Source: Hyphomicrobiales bacterium
Lineage (GTDB): Bacteria; Pseudomonadota; Alphaproteobacteria; Rhizobiales; Rhizobiaceae
Length of the DNA stretch: 64,000 bases
Assembly (NCBI GenBank): GCA_900469445.1
Contig: UBXM01000020.1
Coordinates: 62,001-126,000, forward strand
Reading direction: 5' to 3'
Shown: positions 25,736 through 34,351 of the stretch, piece after piece
Numbering within the stretch: the first letter of the stretch is position 1
How the letters are laid out: every line of letters begins with the position of its first letter
Translations under genes and position numbers: made by a program
The notes under the pieces: model-generated
Database searches by the model: none
The model's input: only the letters and a program-made list of their open reading frames with translations
Told to the model about the DNA's origin: nothing

Positions 25736-26917
25736 TTAGAGCGAGCCGACGGCCTCACGAACCCAGTCCAGTCGAGGCGCGGGGATCAATCCGTAGTTAT
25801 AGAAGTTTATACCCTCCGCACCCGCGTCGATCGCGGCCTTCACGCGCGCTTCGAGGATGGCCGGACCGTCCACCTCAGGATAGAAGACCCGCAGGCCAAC
25901 ACCAAGGAACTTGTCCGGACCAAGTGCGACGCGACCAGTCTCGATCACATCCGCCACCGCATCAGGGCTTGCGTCGTAGCAGCACAGTATGGCGCCATCA
26001 CATAGCTTTGCCACAGCCGGAAGATCAACGCCGCCTAGCCACCCGTCCTTGAGGTCAATTAGAACGATGCGCGTCGAAGGATCGGCCGAAGCCTTAATCT
26101 CGCCGATCAGACTGGTCACCGGTTCCATTCGCCACTGCAGGAAAGCATGGAGTTCAGGATGCTCACGAAAAGCATCGATCCCCTCTTGCGGGAAGTTCGG
26201 AAACTGGACTACCGGAACAGCACGCTCGCAGAGTTCGGCAATGTATCTTGAGACCGTCAGGCGTGCACCATCGACGGGCACACCGGCGTTTAGTGCACGC
26301 GCCGTACAATGCTTGCAGAAGCAGAGTGAAAGAAGGAAATCGTCTTCCGCATTGAGGCCCACTCCATCCTTTTCGTGATGGTATTCATGGGCAAATCCCA
26401 TGAAATTGGGGCTTTCCAGCTCCAGCATATCGGGCTTGTAGTTGGTGGATATATCCTTGACCAAGGTCAGCACATAGTCGCGCGCAGCGGGGCTTGACGG
26501 GCACAGATTGTAGAAGTTCGCGTTGCCGAACGCATTGCGCGTCACATGTTCAGGGTGGAGTATGCCAAGACGACTATTGTGCAGGCAAACGGTCCAGCAG
26601 GAAACTTTGAGCCCGGTCTCGCCACGTCCTTCAACCAGCGCCTTCAGCATGTCGCCGCGGTCGGTGAGGTTGCTGGAGACCAGAGGCTGGATCTCCTTGT
26701 CGGCCCAGAGCGCCTCGTCGATCTGGAAATAGACTGTTCCATCTTCCGGAAAATAGGCCTTCTGTGTCGGGCTGCGCGGCTGCAGAAAGCGACCGGCATG
26801 GTAGGAGGTGGCCAGACTGACCGCGTTCAGCCCAGCTCGCTCCTTGATCTCGTTTACGAATGTCTCAACACCCTGGTCCTGAATATCCCAGGGATAGGTC
26901 CATATGGATCGGTGCAT
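25736..26917 (-). CDS. Uncharacterised, possibly TIM-barrel glycoside-hydrolase-like protein
   Basis: A 393-residue protein I do not recognise with confidence. It has no signal peptide. It alternates predicted strands and helices in a barrel-like way (GLKVSCWTVCLHNS, MLELESPNFMGFAHEY, RIVLIDLKDGWLGG, LGVGLRVFYPEV, GAEGINFYNYGLIPAP). It also contains CFCKHCTARA, a CxC-x2-C pattern seen in some uncharacterised putative glycosyl-hydrolase-like proteins. GAGGA precedes the ATG. It is the last gene of the minus operon, after the LacI regulator, so it probably acts on the same carbohydrate-linked substrate. Confidence 0.75.
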   Translation of the reverse strand: MHRSIWTYPWDIQDQGVETFVNEIKERAGLNAVSLATSYHAGRFLQPRSPTQKAYFPEDGTVYFQIDEALWADKEIQPLVSSNLTDRGDMLKALVEGRGETGLKVSCWTVCLHNSRLGILHPEHVTRNAFGNANFYNLCPSSPAARDYVLTLVKDISTNYKPDMLELESPNFMGFAHEYHHEKDGVGLNAEDDFLLSLCFCKHCTARALNAGVPVDGARLTVSRYIAELCERAVPVVQFPNFPQEGIDAFREHPELHAFLQWRMEPVTSLIGEIKASADPSTRIVLIDLKDGWLGGVDLPAVAKLCDGAILCCYDASPDAVADVIETGRVALGPDKFLGVGLRVFYPEVDGPAILEARVKAAIDAGAEGINFYNYGLIPAPRLDWVREAVGSL

Positions 26918-26984
26918 TTTATCCTCGTAAAACTACCGGCCTCTTTGAGCGACGCCTGGATTAAGTAAAACGGAAGGGCGGATT

Positions 26985-28073
26985 TTAAAGGCTTCCTCGT
27001 CTGATCACCCTCAGCGGCAAGCGGTGCGTCCTGTCGGCGATTTTTTTGCCATCGGACAGACTGTCCAGGATCATTTCGCCGGCCATCCTTCCGAGACTTT
27101 GCGTGTCAATACCAATCATGGTCAGGCCGGGGGGAATCTCCGCAGCGATTTCGCTATCGCCGAAGCCGATCATCGCCAGGCGCTCGGGAACAGCAATGTG
27201 CTGCCGTCGAGCCTCGGCAAGGCATCCAAACGCCAGAAGATCGTTAGCGCAGAAGATCGCCTCCACATCCGGGCATTCTGCCAGGAGTTGGGTGAGGCAG
27301 GCTGCGCCATCAGATGGCCCGACAATATTTCCGCCGAGAGCAACCCCAACAAGTTCGAGACCGAATTTCTGGCATCCCTCCTTGAAGCCTTGGAGGCGCA
27401 ATGCGCCCCGGCCGCCACGCCTGCCGATATAGGCCACCTTCCGATGCCCTTTTTCCGCCAATTCGGTTGCCGCAAGCAAGCCGGCCTCGGTGTTGGAAAA
27501 TCCGACAAGCATATCGATCGGGTCTTGCGGCAAGGCCCATGTCTCCATGATCGGAATTCCGAGATTTTTCAGTGTCTCGCGGTTCTCCTCGAGTTCAATG
27601 ACACCGGTGAACATTACCGCAGCCGGTTTCAAGGCCTGCAGCGACCGGATAGCCGCGGTCTCGCGATCGTAGGAATATGCCGTCTGCCCCACCAAGAAGA
27701 GATATCCAGCCTTCTCCAGAATGTTGCCGCAAGCATGCAATGCGAGTGAATACTGCTCGCTAAACATATTCGACGCAAATGCCATGACCACATTAGAGCG
27801 GCCGCTTCTGAGCGCGCTGGCAAAAGGATTGACCCGGTAACCGGTGGCTTCGACGGCCTGCTGTATCCGGTTGCGCTTCTCGGCGCTTACCTTGTGAGGT
27901 TTGCTCAACGCTCGAGAAACAGTAATAGGCGCGACACCCGCCATACGCGCGACATCGCCAATGCTGACGGCGTCCGCTGACTGCCCACCATCTGGTCCGG
28001 CCGGTGGCTTGGGTATGCGAACGACATCATCATAGATGACGTCAGTTACGGACTTTGATTTACCCCTCGCCAT
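26985..28073 (-). CDS. LacI-family transcriptional regulator
   Basis: A 362-residue LacI/GntR-type (LacI fold) repressor. After a 35-residue unusual N-terminal extension, the helix-turn-helix reads VSIGDVARMAGVAPITVSRAL, with a hinge region RVNPFASALRSGRSN, and the rest is a periplasmic-binding-like effector domain. GGAG precedes the ATG at 28073. It sits inside the minus operon, so it probably controls its own expression. It is the only LacI protein in the window and the obvious ligand for the CG-centred palindromes at 20153-20199 and 33355-33405. Confidence 0.92.
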   Translation of the reverse strand: MARGKSKSVTDVIYDDVVRIPKPPAGPDGGQSADAVSIGDVARMAGVAPITVSRALSKPHKVSAEKRNRIQQAVEATGYRVNPFASALRSGRSNVVMAFASNMFSEQYSLALHACGNILEKAGYLFLVGQTAYSYDRETAAIRSLQALKPAAVMFTGVIELEENRETLKNLGIPIMETWALPQDPIDMLVGFSNTEAGLLAATELAEKGHRKVAYIGRRGGRGALRLQGFKEGCQKFGLELVGVALGGNIVGPSDGAACLTQLLAECPDVEAIFCANDLLAFGCLAEARRQHIAVPERLAMIGFGDSEIAAEIPPGLTMIGIDTQSLGRMAGEMILDSLSDGKKIADRTHRLPLRVIRRGSL

Positions 28074-28098
28074 GAATTCTCCGGCTTCGATGTGGCTT

Positions 28099-29106
28099 CT
28101 AGCCTTTGATTAATCGGCCAACTTGCACGAGGCAATCGCCGTTTTCGCAGCGAGTGTGGAGGCGCCGGGAAATGACCACGCCCGACACCTGGAAGCGAAG
28201 TTCCTCTTCCGTTTCCGACAGACGTTCAAAGTCGTGATACCAGCCAGCGACATCTCCGGCCTCGACGTTCGCGCCGATATCGACCGCTGGTTCGAACCAG
28301 CCGGTACGGTTCGCGTAGATCGCTTGATCGTGGGAATTGAGACTCAGAAGAAGGGTCTCCTGCATTCGCGAATGGCTTGGCAGTACAGGCGCCTTGGTCA
28401 AACCGGCGGCCATCAGGAGGTTATTGATCGCAAGCGCCGTGATGGACATGGTCTGCGGCGTCACACTGCCGCCGCCGCCGAACTCGCCGCTGATGCCGAT
28501 CGCGCCGGCTCGTGCAGCGGCCGCCATCGAGGTCGGTGCATCAATGCCGTTCCTTGCAATGAACGCATAGGGCATGCCGAGCGCATTGAGGAGCTTCACG
28601 GCCTTGGCATGCCGGTCCGCGTCGTCGTTTTCCTCGATCAGGCCAGTCGGAAGGTGCGCCATCGAGGTTCCACCGGAATGCATGTCAAAGACGATGTCAT
28701 AGCCGGGGAAGAGTTCTCGCTCGAGGAAATTTGCTATCCGGCTGGTCGGAGTTCCTTCCATGCTGCCGGGGAAGGCACGGTTGAGATTACCGCCGTCGAG
28801 CGGCGAGCAGCGGCGCGCAGACATCACCGCCGGCATGTTCGCAAAGGGAATGATTGTAAGCTTGCCGGTTATGTCGGCCGGCTCGACGCTGCGGATGAGG
28901 CGCTTGAGATTTATCTCACCCTCATATTCATCGCCATGGTTTCCCGCCATCAGCAGGATCGACGGACCGTCGCCATTTCGGATCGTGCAGATGGGCGTCC
29001 GGACATGAAAATATGGAGAACGATCGACCGAGAATGGCGCCGATAGCCAGCCGAACTGCTTGCCCTCGGCATTAAAATCGATCGAATGGAATAGTCCGGT
29101 ATGCAT
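28099..29106 (-). CDS. DoeB/EutE-like N-acyl amino acid deacylase (AspA/AstE family)
   Basis: A 335-residue zinc hydrolase of the succinylglutamate desuccinylase/aspartoacylase family. Zinc ligands are in GNHGDEYEG (His, Glu) and DMHSGGT (His); the catalytic glutamate is in GEFGGGG. Length and the DGGNLNRAFPG and ICTIRNGDGP segments resemble the DoeB/EutE subgroup, which deacetylates N-acetyl-2,4-diaminobutyrate in ectoine breakdown. The partners of that pathway (ectoine hydrolase, transaminase) are absent, so the substrate is probably a different N-acyl amino acid. It follows the amino-acid binding-protein gene by 92 bases. Confidence 0.85.
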   Translation of the reverse strand: MHTGLFHSIDFNAEGKQFGWLSAPFSVDRSPYFHVRTPICTIRNGDGPSILLMAGNHGDEYEGEINLKRLIRSVEPADITGKLTIIPFANMPAVMSARRCSPLDGGNLNRAFPGSMEGTPTSRIANFLERELFPGYDIVFDMHSGGTSMAHLPTGLIEENDDADRHAKAVKLLNALGMPYAFIARNGIDAPTSMAAAARAGAIGISGEFGGGGSVTPQTMSITALAINNLLMAAGLTKAPVLPSHSRMQETLLLSLNSHDQAIYANRTGWFEPAVDIGANVEAGDVAGWYHDFERLSETEEELRFQVSGVVISRRLHTRCENGDCLVQVGRLIKG

Positions 29107-29198
29107 GAAACACCTTATGGTGCGCTGGATTTACCCTGCGCGTTTGATCTCAGTTCGCAGTGGGACCCGCCTGTCGGCGAGCCCCGGTTGTAGTCGGA

Positions 29199-29978
29199 TC
29201 ACATATGCGGAAGGGTCTGCTCTTCCTTGAAGAAGGTCATCTGCAGCTTGGCGAGATCACCGCTCATGTTATGAAAGAATAGAAAGGTATTGATCCAGTT
29301 TAGGAAGTTTTGTTCGCCCTGCTTTACGCCAACATGTGCCGGCGAGAGGCGGATGCGGTAGGCGATGGCAACGTTCTTTCCAGGATTATCGTCGGCGACC
29401 TTGACGGCAATCGCGCTGTTCTCGGCGAAATAGTCAGCCTGTCCGGCCAGGAATGCGGCGATGGCAGATGGCGTGTCTTCGAAGCGTACGAGCTTTGCCT
29501 CGGGTGCATTGTCCGTCAGCCAAGTGTCGAGGGTCGAACCTTTGGCAACGGCGATCTGCTTGCCGGCAAGGCCGGAGACATTATCGATCTTCTCGCCATT
29601 GCCACCGAAAACGCCGAGGCTTACAGCAGCGTAAGGCTGCGAGAACATGATCTGCTGGGCGCGCTCCGGCGTTGCACCGGCGGCGGCAATGAGAACATCG
29701 ACCTTGTCGGCGAGCAGGCTCGGGATGCGGCTTGCGCCAGTCAGCGGTACGATCTCCAGCTCGGCATTGAGATCCTTGGCCATCATCCGTGCAAGTTCGA
29801 CATCGAGCCCGGTGTCCTTGCCTTCGGCATCCTTATAACCCCAGGGAGCTGCATCCAGCAGAACACCGACGCGAAGCTTGCCGTTCGATGTGACGTCAGC
29901 CAGCGTATCGGCGAGAGCCGGAGCAGAAAGAGCCGCGGCAATAGTGGCCGCTGCAATGATATGCTTGAACAGTTTCAT
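29199..29978 (-). CDS. Polar amino acid ABC solute-binding protein
   Basis: A 259-residue SBP_bac_3 protein. Residues 1-23 are a signal peptide ending APALA. The mature part has the family pattern GKLRVGVLLDAAPWGYKD, DVELARMMAKDL and DVLIAAAGATPERA. AAAAGGGGAA lies just upstream of the ATG. It would bind an amino acid or related polar compound for the two permeases and the ATPase encoded just upstream. Confidence 0.92.
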   Translation of the reverse strand: MKLFKHIIAAATIAAALSAPALADTLADVTSNGKLRVGVLLDAAPWGYKDAEGKDTGLDVELARMMAKDLNAELEIVPLTGASRIPSLLADKVDVLIAAAGATPERAQQIMFSQPYAAVSLGVFGGNGEKIDNVSGLAGKQIAVAKGSTLDTWLTDNAPEAKLVRFEDTPSAIAAFLAGQADYFAENSAIAVKVADDNPGKNVAIAYRIRLSPAHVGVKQGEQNFLNWINTFLFFHNMSGDLAKLQMTFFKEEQTLPHM

Positions 29979-30017
29979 GACATTCCCCTTTTGTTGCGCT
30001 TGAATTCTCTCGACCGG

Positions 30018-30749
30018 TCACCGCGCGTGGTGACCGATGAAACTCTTGAGTTCCGGCGTTTGCGGATTGGCGAACAGTGTCTTCGGGTCGCCCTGCTCCC
30101 AGACGCGACCCTGGTGCATGAAGACCAGCTTCGTCGCGACATTGCGGGCGAAGTTCATTTCGTGGGTGACGAGAACCATTGTCATGCCTTGCGCCGCCAT
30201 TCCTTCCATTACCTTCAGCACCTCACCGACCAGTTCCGGATCGAGTGCCGAGGTTACCTCGTCGAAGAGCATCAGGTGAGGTGACATTGCCAGACAGCGG
30301 GCAATCGCGACGCGCTGTTGCTGCCCGCCGGAGAGCTGCTCCGGATAGGCATTCAGCTTGTCAGCAAGGCCGACGCGCTCGAGAACCGAGAAGGCCAGTT
30401 CCTTTGCACCGCGCTTGTCGGTCTTTCCGGTCAGGATCGGCGCAAGCGTGACGTTTTTCTCGATCGTCATGTGCGGGAAAAGATTGAAGGCCTGGAAAAC
30501 GATGCCGACCTTCTGCCGCATCTGTCGGAGGCCATCCATGCTCGTGGAGACGGATTGTCCTTCGAGCAGGATCTCACCCGAATTGATCGTTTCGAGTGCA
30601 TTGATGCACCTTAGGAGCGTGCTTTTTCCCGATCCGCTGCGCCCGATGATGGTGACGATCTCGCCTTTCTCGACATCGAGCGAAACGCCCTTGAGAACTT
30701 CCAGCGGTCCGTAGTTTTTACGAACGTTCTTGATTTCAACGAGCGCCAT
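30018..30749 (-). CDS. Polar amino acid ABC ATP-binding protein
   Basis: A 243-residue GlnQ/HisP-type ATPase. Seen: Walker A GRSGSGKST, signature LSGGQQQR, Walker B LMLFDEVTSALDPE and the H-loop VTHEMNFA. In Walker B the usual DEPTS is DEVTS, a common variant in this family. Its first 14 bases overlap the preceding permease gene. Confidence 0.93.
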   Translation of the reverse strand: MALVEIKNVRKNYGPLEVLKGVSLDVEKGEIVTIIGRSGSGKSTLLRCINALETINSGEILLEGQSVSTSMDGLRQMRQKVGIVFQAFNLFPHMTIEKNVTLAPILTGKTDKRGAKELAFSVLERVGLADKLNAYPEQLSGGQQQRVAIARCLAMSPHLMLFDEVTSALDPELVGEVLKVMEGMAAQGMTMVLVTHEMNFARNVATKLVFMHQGRVWEQGDPKTLFANPQTPELKSFIGHHAR

Positions 30750-31386
30750 TAAGCCGCGCCTCCAGGGTCCGGGACCAGGTGGTCAGTGGGAAACAGATGG
30801 TGAAGTAGATGGCCGCCACCAGCGTGTAGACGAGAAGCGGCTGAAAGGTCCCAGCGCTGATCATTTGCCCAGCTCGGGCCAGTTCGACCAGGCCGACGAC
30901 GGAGGCAAGCGAGGTGTTCTTGATAAGCTGAACCAGGAACCCGACCGTTGCCGGCAGTGCGATGCGAAATGCCTGCGGGCCGATGATATGGACGAACTGC
31001 TGCAACCAGGAGAGGCCGAGGCAGGCTCCCGCCTCCCATTGAGCCTGGCGAACAGCTTGAATGCCGCCGCGCCAGATGTCACCGAGAAAGACGGCCGTGT
31101 AGATCGTGTAAGCGGCACCGACGGCAACGACGGTTGGCACATCTTTGCCGGCGAGCACGGGAATGCCGAAATAGAAAAACATCAACAGTCCCAGCAGCGG
31201 TATGCCCTGGATGAGCTCGACGAACGCCGAGGCGACGAGGCGCAGAACAGTAGATCCGCTCGTACGTGCAAGAGCGAGTGCAAGCCCCAAAGGTACCCCG
31301 AAGGCAAGCGCAATCGCTGCCATGAGAAAGGTCCATTCGAGCGCGGTCGCAAGAAAGATCAGGTCGGAGAATGAAAACTGACGCAT
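30736..31386 (-). CDS. Polar amino acid ABC permease 1
   Basis: A 216-residue HisM-type permease with four to five membrane segments and the typical EAA loop region QAQWEAGACLGLSWLQQFVHII. It starts 9 bases after the other permease gene and overlaps the ATPase gene by 14 bases. The two permeases differ, so the channel is a heterodimer. Confidence 0.92.
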   Translation of the reverse strand: MRQFSFSDLIFLATALEWTFLMAAIALAFGVPLGLALALARTSGSTVLRLVASAFVELIQGIPLLGLLMFFYFGIPVLAGKDVPTVVAVGAAYTIYTAVFLGDIWRGGIQAVRQAQWEAGACLGLSWLQQFVHIIGPQAFRIALPATVGFLVQLIKNTSLASVVGLVELARAGQMISAGTFQPLLVYTLVAAIYFTICFPLTTWSRTLEARLNGAR

Positions 31387-31395
31387 GGTCGAAAC

Positions 31396-32064
31396 CTATC
31401 GGCGCGTTGGCCAGCGGAAGACGGCCCGCCCGACAAGCGCGAAGACAATCTTGAAGAAAACAACGAGAGTGAAATAGATGCCGCAGGTCAGCGCATAGAC
31501 TTCAAAGCTGCGATAGGTGCGACTGTCGATGAAGCCCGCCGCGTGGAACAACTCATCGGCCGAAACCTGGGAGGCGATCGAAGTGCCGAGCAAAAGCAGC
31601 ACGAATTGCGAGGTTATCGACGGATAGATGTTGCGGATTGCCGGCGGCAGCACGATACGCGACAGAACCTGCCATCGGGTTAGACCGAGGCAGAGGCCCG
31701 CCTCAATCTGGCTCGGCGGAATAGAACTCAGGCCGGATCGCAGAATCTCGCTGGCATAGGCTCCGAAATAGATCGAAAGGGCCACAATCGAAGCCTGGAT
31801 CGGCGAGAATTTCAGGCCGATAGTGGGCAACACGAAGAATATAATGAAGATCTGCAGCAGTGCCGGCGTATTGCGGATAATTTCGATATAGGCACGCACA
31901 CCAATGCGCGCGGACTTCGGTCCGCTCCGCAACACGACAGCGCCGATAATCCCGATGACGAGCCCAATCGCTGTTGCAGAGACCGTAAGCAGCAGCGTGG
32001 TCAGCACACCATCAATGAACTGGTCTTCATAGCGCCAGAGCGGGCGAAAATTGAAGTTGGGCAT
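31396..32064 (-). CDS. Polar amino acid ABC permease 2
   Basis: A 222-residue HisQ-type permease. The family loop reads IPPSQIEAGLCLGLTRWQV, and the early ALLQIFIIFFVLP segment matches the conserved membrane helix of this group. It starts 8 bases after the stop of the DSD1-like PLP enzyme gene and shares its operon. Confidence 0.92.
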   Translation of the reverse strand: MPNFNFRPLWRYEDQFIDGVLTTLLLTVSATAIGLVIGIIGAVVLRSGPKSARIGVRAYIEIIRNTPALLQIFIIFFVLPTIGLKFSPIQASIVALSIYFGAYASEILRSGLSSIPPSQIEAGLCLGLTRWQVLSRIVLPPAIRNIYPSITSQFVLLLLGTSIASQVSADELFHAAGFIDSRTYRSFEVYALTCGIYFTLVVFFKIVFALVGRAVFRWPTRR

Positions 32065-32072
32065 CGCCGTTC

Positions 32073-33344
32073 CTAGTGAAAAAAGGTTCGGTAAAGGCGC
32101 TCGATCCGGCCCGATGCATCAATCCCGTAGAAGGTGCGCCAGCGGTCAAAACAGGTGCAAGGATGCGAGATGCCGAACTCTACGATATCGCCGATGGCCA
32201 ACCCGGCAGCACTTTCAAAGCACAGGAATGCATGCTGGTCATTGAGCTTGGTGACGTTTGTCAAAGAAACGAGGTTTGCTTCGATCAATTTTCCGTCCCG
32301 GTAAAGCCGGAGCGCTACAGGCATATCTTGATCGAATGAGACATCCCGCATGCCCATGCCGGCTATCGCCAGCCCCGGCTCGGGAACGGAAATCACCTCT
32401 GCCCAGATACGCATTGCTGGCAGGAATGCCTCGGATGCCTTGAACGCAGCACCATCCGAGACCAGCAGCCTGCGCTCGTCAATCGACTGAAAACCCCGTT
32501 TGTAGACACCGTGATCAGAGAAGAATATCGCGCCGCTGCGTAGTAACAGCGTCACATTCCTGTCCTTATCGCAAAGCGGCGAAAGTGCTGCGATCACGCG
32601 ATCGAAGTGGACCGATCCACCGGCCGAAACGACCAGCGCGCGCTCGGGATGAGCTTGACGAATGAGCGCGAAAGTCCCGACAACAAGATCAAACAGCGCA
32701 GCCATGTTCGCATCGAGTATTTCAGGCGTCGTTCCACTAACGGAGCCTTCATAGGTCGAAACACCAGCCAGCACGATTTCCGAGCAGGCCGAAAGGATGT
32801 CGATGATCTTGCTTGCGGCCTCTTTCGTGCGCGCGCCGGTCCGGCCGGCGCCAACCTCGACGAAGACCTTGAGGGGATTGCCTACGCGACCTTCGAAAGA
32901 CTGCACCAGGTTGATCGCTGCCTGTGTGGAATCGGCACAGCACGCAATCTCGGCCTGGGGGAACGCGTCAACGAGCACACGCAAGCGCCCTGCCGCCGCA
33001 AGGCCACCGATCTGGTTGGCGATCATGACATTCAGCACACCGGATCGAAGCAGCATTTCCGCCTGAAATAGATCTGCAGCTGTCGCGCCTGATGCGCCGG
33101 CATCAATAAGATCGATTGCAATTTCGGGACACATCGGCGTCTTGGCATGCGGCGCGACGTTTGCTCCATAGGCCGAGATAAGCGCGAGAAAGCGATCCCG
33201 ATTACTGCGGTAGGTATCAAGGTCAATAGTCAGGAGAGGCAGGGCAAGGGAACCGTCCGTCGGCTTCGAACCAATGATATTCGATTGCGCATTGAGTTCC
33301 GGCTGATTGCCGGATGGTTCCCGAAAGTGTGGAGAAGAATGCAT
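32073..33344 (-). CDS. DSD1-like PLP enzyme (D-threonine aldolase/amino acid deaminase fold)
   Basis: A 423-residue fold-type III PLP enzyme, the second of this superfamily in the window. The PLP lysine lies in VAPHAKTPMCPEI; the metal site near the C-terminus is SHPCTCFDRW, with a His and two cysteines. About 38 residues precede the barrel, longer than in the homologue at 1216-2319, and the two share only the fold pattern. Relatives cleave or deaminate beta-hydroxy-D-amino acids. It is the first gene of the minus operon, 10 bases from the nearest operator, and is divergent to ridA. A dehydratase reaction would produce an enamine/imine that RidA hydrolyses, which fits the pairing. Confidence 0.85.
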   Translation of the reverse strand: MHSSPHFREPSGNQPELNAQSNIIGSKPTDGSLALPLLTIDLDTYRSNRDRFLALISAYGANVAPHAKTPMCPEIAIDLIDAGASGATAADLFQAEMLLRSGVLNVMIANQIGGLAAAGRLRVLVDAFPQAEIACCADSTQAAINLVQSFEGRVGNPLKVFVEVGAGRTGARTKEAASKIIDILSACSEIVLAGVSTYEGSVSGTTPEILDANMAALFDLVVGTFALIRQAHPERALVVSAGGSVHFDRVIAALSPLCDKDRNVTLLLRSGAIFFSDHGVYKRGFQSIDERRLLVSDGAAFKASEAFLPAMRIWAEVISVPEPGLAIAGMGMRDVSFDQDMPVALRLYRDGKLIEANLVSLTNVTKLNDQHAFLCFESAAGLAIGDIVEFGISHPCTCFDRWRTFYGIDASGRIERLYRTFFH

Positions 33345-33354
33345 CTGTTCCCGA

Positions 33355-33405
33355 TGGTATCGTTGTCATTGACAATGCTCGTAGCATCTGATGGTAACGT
33401 TGTCA
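33355..33405. promoter_or_regulatory. Second paired LacI-type operator region, divergent promoter
   Basis: TGGTATCGTTGTCA (33355-33368) and TGGTAACGTTGTCA (33392-33405) are 37 bases apart. TTGACA (33369-33374) abuts the first, exactly as at 20153-20199. The motif is an imperfect palindrome with a central CG as expected for LacI proteins. The region lies between the PLP-enzyme operon (minus) and ridA (plus), so one repressor could shut off both. Confidence 0.7.
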
Positions 33406-33505
33406 TTAGCATTTTGAACAGCTGGTCGAGAAAAATCTCCGGCGCACCGCATGTCGGCGACAGTCAGACCTCTACGCGACATGGCAACAGTGAAAGGAAA
33501 ATCAC

Positions 33506-33901
33506 GTGACCGATAAGAAGCCGATCCGCTATGCCGTGGCCGATGCCCAAGCAGGCGGCCAGCGCCGTCCCTTTGCCAAGGCCGTCCGCGCCGGCGACTT
33601 TATCTACGTCTCCGGTCAGGTGCCGACAATCGATGGCGAAGTCATTGTGGGCAATATCGTCGAGCAGACCGAGCAGGTCATTGCAAATATCATCGAAGTG
33701 CTGGCACTGGCCGATTGCACATTGGCTGATGTCGTCAAGGTCAATGTCTGGTTAGACGATGCGCGAGATTTCTCGAGTTTCAATGCCGTCTTCCAGAAGT
33801 ATTTCCTAGATCAGCCGCCGGCGCGCTCCACAGTGCAGTCTCCGATGATGGTCGACGTCAAGGTCGAAATGGATGTGATTGCCTACAAGCCAATCGCTTA
33901 G
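33506..33901 (+). CDS. ridA: RidA family enamine/imine deaminase
   Basis: A 131-residue YjgF/YER057c/UK114-type protein. Seen: DFIYVSGQVP, VKVNVWLDDARDF and PPARST, the last with the arginine that binds the carboxylate of the imine. Known: trimeric RidA proteins hydrolyse reactive 2-aminoacrylate-type intermediates made by PLP dehydratases. It starts with GTG at 33506 behind AAAGGAA. It is divergent to a DSD1-like PLP enzyme under a shared operator, so it probably deals with that enzyme's product. Confidence 0.92.
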   Translation: MTDKKPIRYAVADAQAGGQRRPFAKAVRAGDFIYVSGQVPTIDGEVIVGNIVEQTEQVIANIIEVLALADCTLADVVKVNVWLDDARDFSSFNAVFQKYFLDQPPARSTVQSPMMVDVKVEMDVIAYKPIA

Positions 33902-33914
33902 CTGGCGAATTTCA

Positions 33915-33932
33915 AAACCGGGATGGCGGTTT
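33915..33932 (+). terminator. Weak hairpin after ridA; gap 33902-34351
   Basis: AAACCG (33915-33920) and CGGTTT (33927-33932) can pair in a 6-base stem 14 bases after the ridA stop, without a T-run. The remaining gap to 34351 is relatively AT-rich and holds no gene that I can support; a 75-codon frame at 34053-34280 has no recognisable features. Confidence 0.3.
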
Positions 33933-34351
33933 CATCAACTGCCTTTCTCGACCAGTTTCAGTCTCCGCTCGCAAAGCGATACAAAACACATCAGGTCTTG
34001 AATGGAATCGAACCGCTGTTCCGATCTTCGCAATTCAACTCGTTGATAAGGATTGATTTCTTTCCTTCTCATGATGTCTGATAGAAAAATTATTGGAACA
34101 CGGCAGTGTATTCTACGATGCGCTGGTGGTTATATGTGCCCAGCACGTTTGCCCAATGGTTTAATTCCGTGTGGCGTATTTCGGCCCGAGAAAATTATTT
34201 GGCCCGATAAATCAAGTGACCTGTTCAGCGAGTTTTGCTCGGTGATCGGAGGAGTGAGGTTGATCGCTCCTTTGAGATGACAGCTGTAGTTGAGTTCGTT
34301 GCTGCAAACCTGATAGTCTGAATTTCACGCACTCATCGCGTTGCCTTCCGA

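Noticed and set aside
28099-33344. Complete ectoine uptake and degradation locus
   Set aside because: The deacylase and amino-acid importer fit, but ectoine hydrolase, EutB/EutC and the transaminase are absent.
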